DNA of 64,000 bases from an uncultured Lachnospiraceae bacterium. Lineage in GTDB: Bacteria > Bacillota_A > Clostridia > Lachnospirales > Lachnospiraceae. Made by a program: the position numbers and the translations under genes. The notes under the pieces were generated by a model that was not told the origin of the DNA, ran no database searches, and worked only from the letters and a program-made list of their open reading frames with translations. This document shows, piece by piece, positions 63,940-64,000 of the stretch (the stretch's first letter is position 1; each line of letters starts with the position of its first letter). The DNA is taken from contig CATOMC010000002.1 in assembly GCA_951801245.1 (NCBI GenBank), positions 1-64,000 of the forward strand, read 5' to 3'.

Positions 63940-64000
63940 CAATCACTCGCAGCAAGGGCTGCTTCGCGAAGAAGAACTAAGTCTCACACAGAAAGCGGCA

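Overview
The window looks like a chromosomal segment of an anaerobic, endospore-forming member of the Clostridia, most likely Lachnospiraceae. The evidence is a clostridial-style division and cell-wall cluster running straight into spoIIGA-sigE, sigG close by, YlmC/YmxH, YqeG, NrdR and DUF5688 proteins, many ferredoxin-type iron-sulfur proteins, and AGGAGG-type ribosome binding sites. The species assignment is inference. I see no prophage, insertion sequence, CRISPR array or defence island. Nearly all genes are on the + strand; the exceptions are sigG, the polY-yolD pair and a 44-bp gene stub at the left edge.

Layout. 1-1750: wreck of a beta-glucoside operon. Its promoter and LicT-type antiterminator/terminator leader survive, but a deletion has joined the 5' part of licT to the 3' part of a GH1 6-phospho-beta-glucosidase gene. 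1894-3957: ychF and lgt. 4040-17342: mraZ-rsmH-ftsL-two penicillin-binding proteins-mraY-murD-ftsW-murA-divIB-ftsZ, preceded by four MraZ boxes at exact 10-bp spacing. 17478-22024: spoIIGA-sigE, then a REC/HD-GYP/GGDEF protein, then sigG in inverted orientation. 22218-24932: zinc-ribbon/SH3 membrane protein, YlmC/YmxH, NrdR, YqeG phosphatase. 25030-26910: aroE-aroK-aroQ (shikimate pathway), followed by a decayed GH30 remnant and efp. 28046-32603: DUF5688 protein, tRNA-Arg(CCG), SH3 protein, a small helical protein and gdhA. 32578-34186 (minus): an SOS-type Y-family polymerase with YolD and a LexA-like box. 34364-43510: HD-GYP protein, DUF362 ferredoxin-like protein, Glu-rich helical protein, MATE transporter, SPL-type radical SAM protein, aminopeptidase P and an aldo/keto reductase carrying iron-sulfur motifs. 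43538-50340: hybrid sensor kinase, chemotaxis receptor and secreted GH25 lysozyme. 50513-59231: zinc-finger membrane protein, polA, coaE, a large FtsA-like ATPase with extra C-terminal modules, WalJ/YycJ hydrolase, and the ACT/PFL pair. 59342-62637: ECF-type transporter (S, double ATPase, T). 62661-63924: NAD-dependent epimerase and FeoA.

How the genes work together. The central part makes peptidoglycan precursors (mraY, murD, murA), polymerises them (ftsW and the two PBPs) and builds the septum (ftsL, divIB, ftsZ), then moves on to the mother-cell sporulation switch (SpoIIGA activating SigE). The FtsA-type protein is not in the division cluster but near 54 kb in an operon with polA and coaE. 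Two beta-glycosidase loci (GH1, GH30) are in decay, suggesting loss of beta-glucoside use. The most interesting items are the FtsA-like multi-domain protein, the inverted sigG with a signalling gene between it and sigE, two start sites buried in stem-loops, the MraZ box array, and the intact leader in front of a broken bgl operon. I found nothing that I would call a complete undescribed system. All family assignments rest on reading motifs by eye; no database search was possible.
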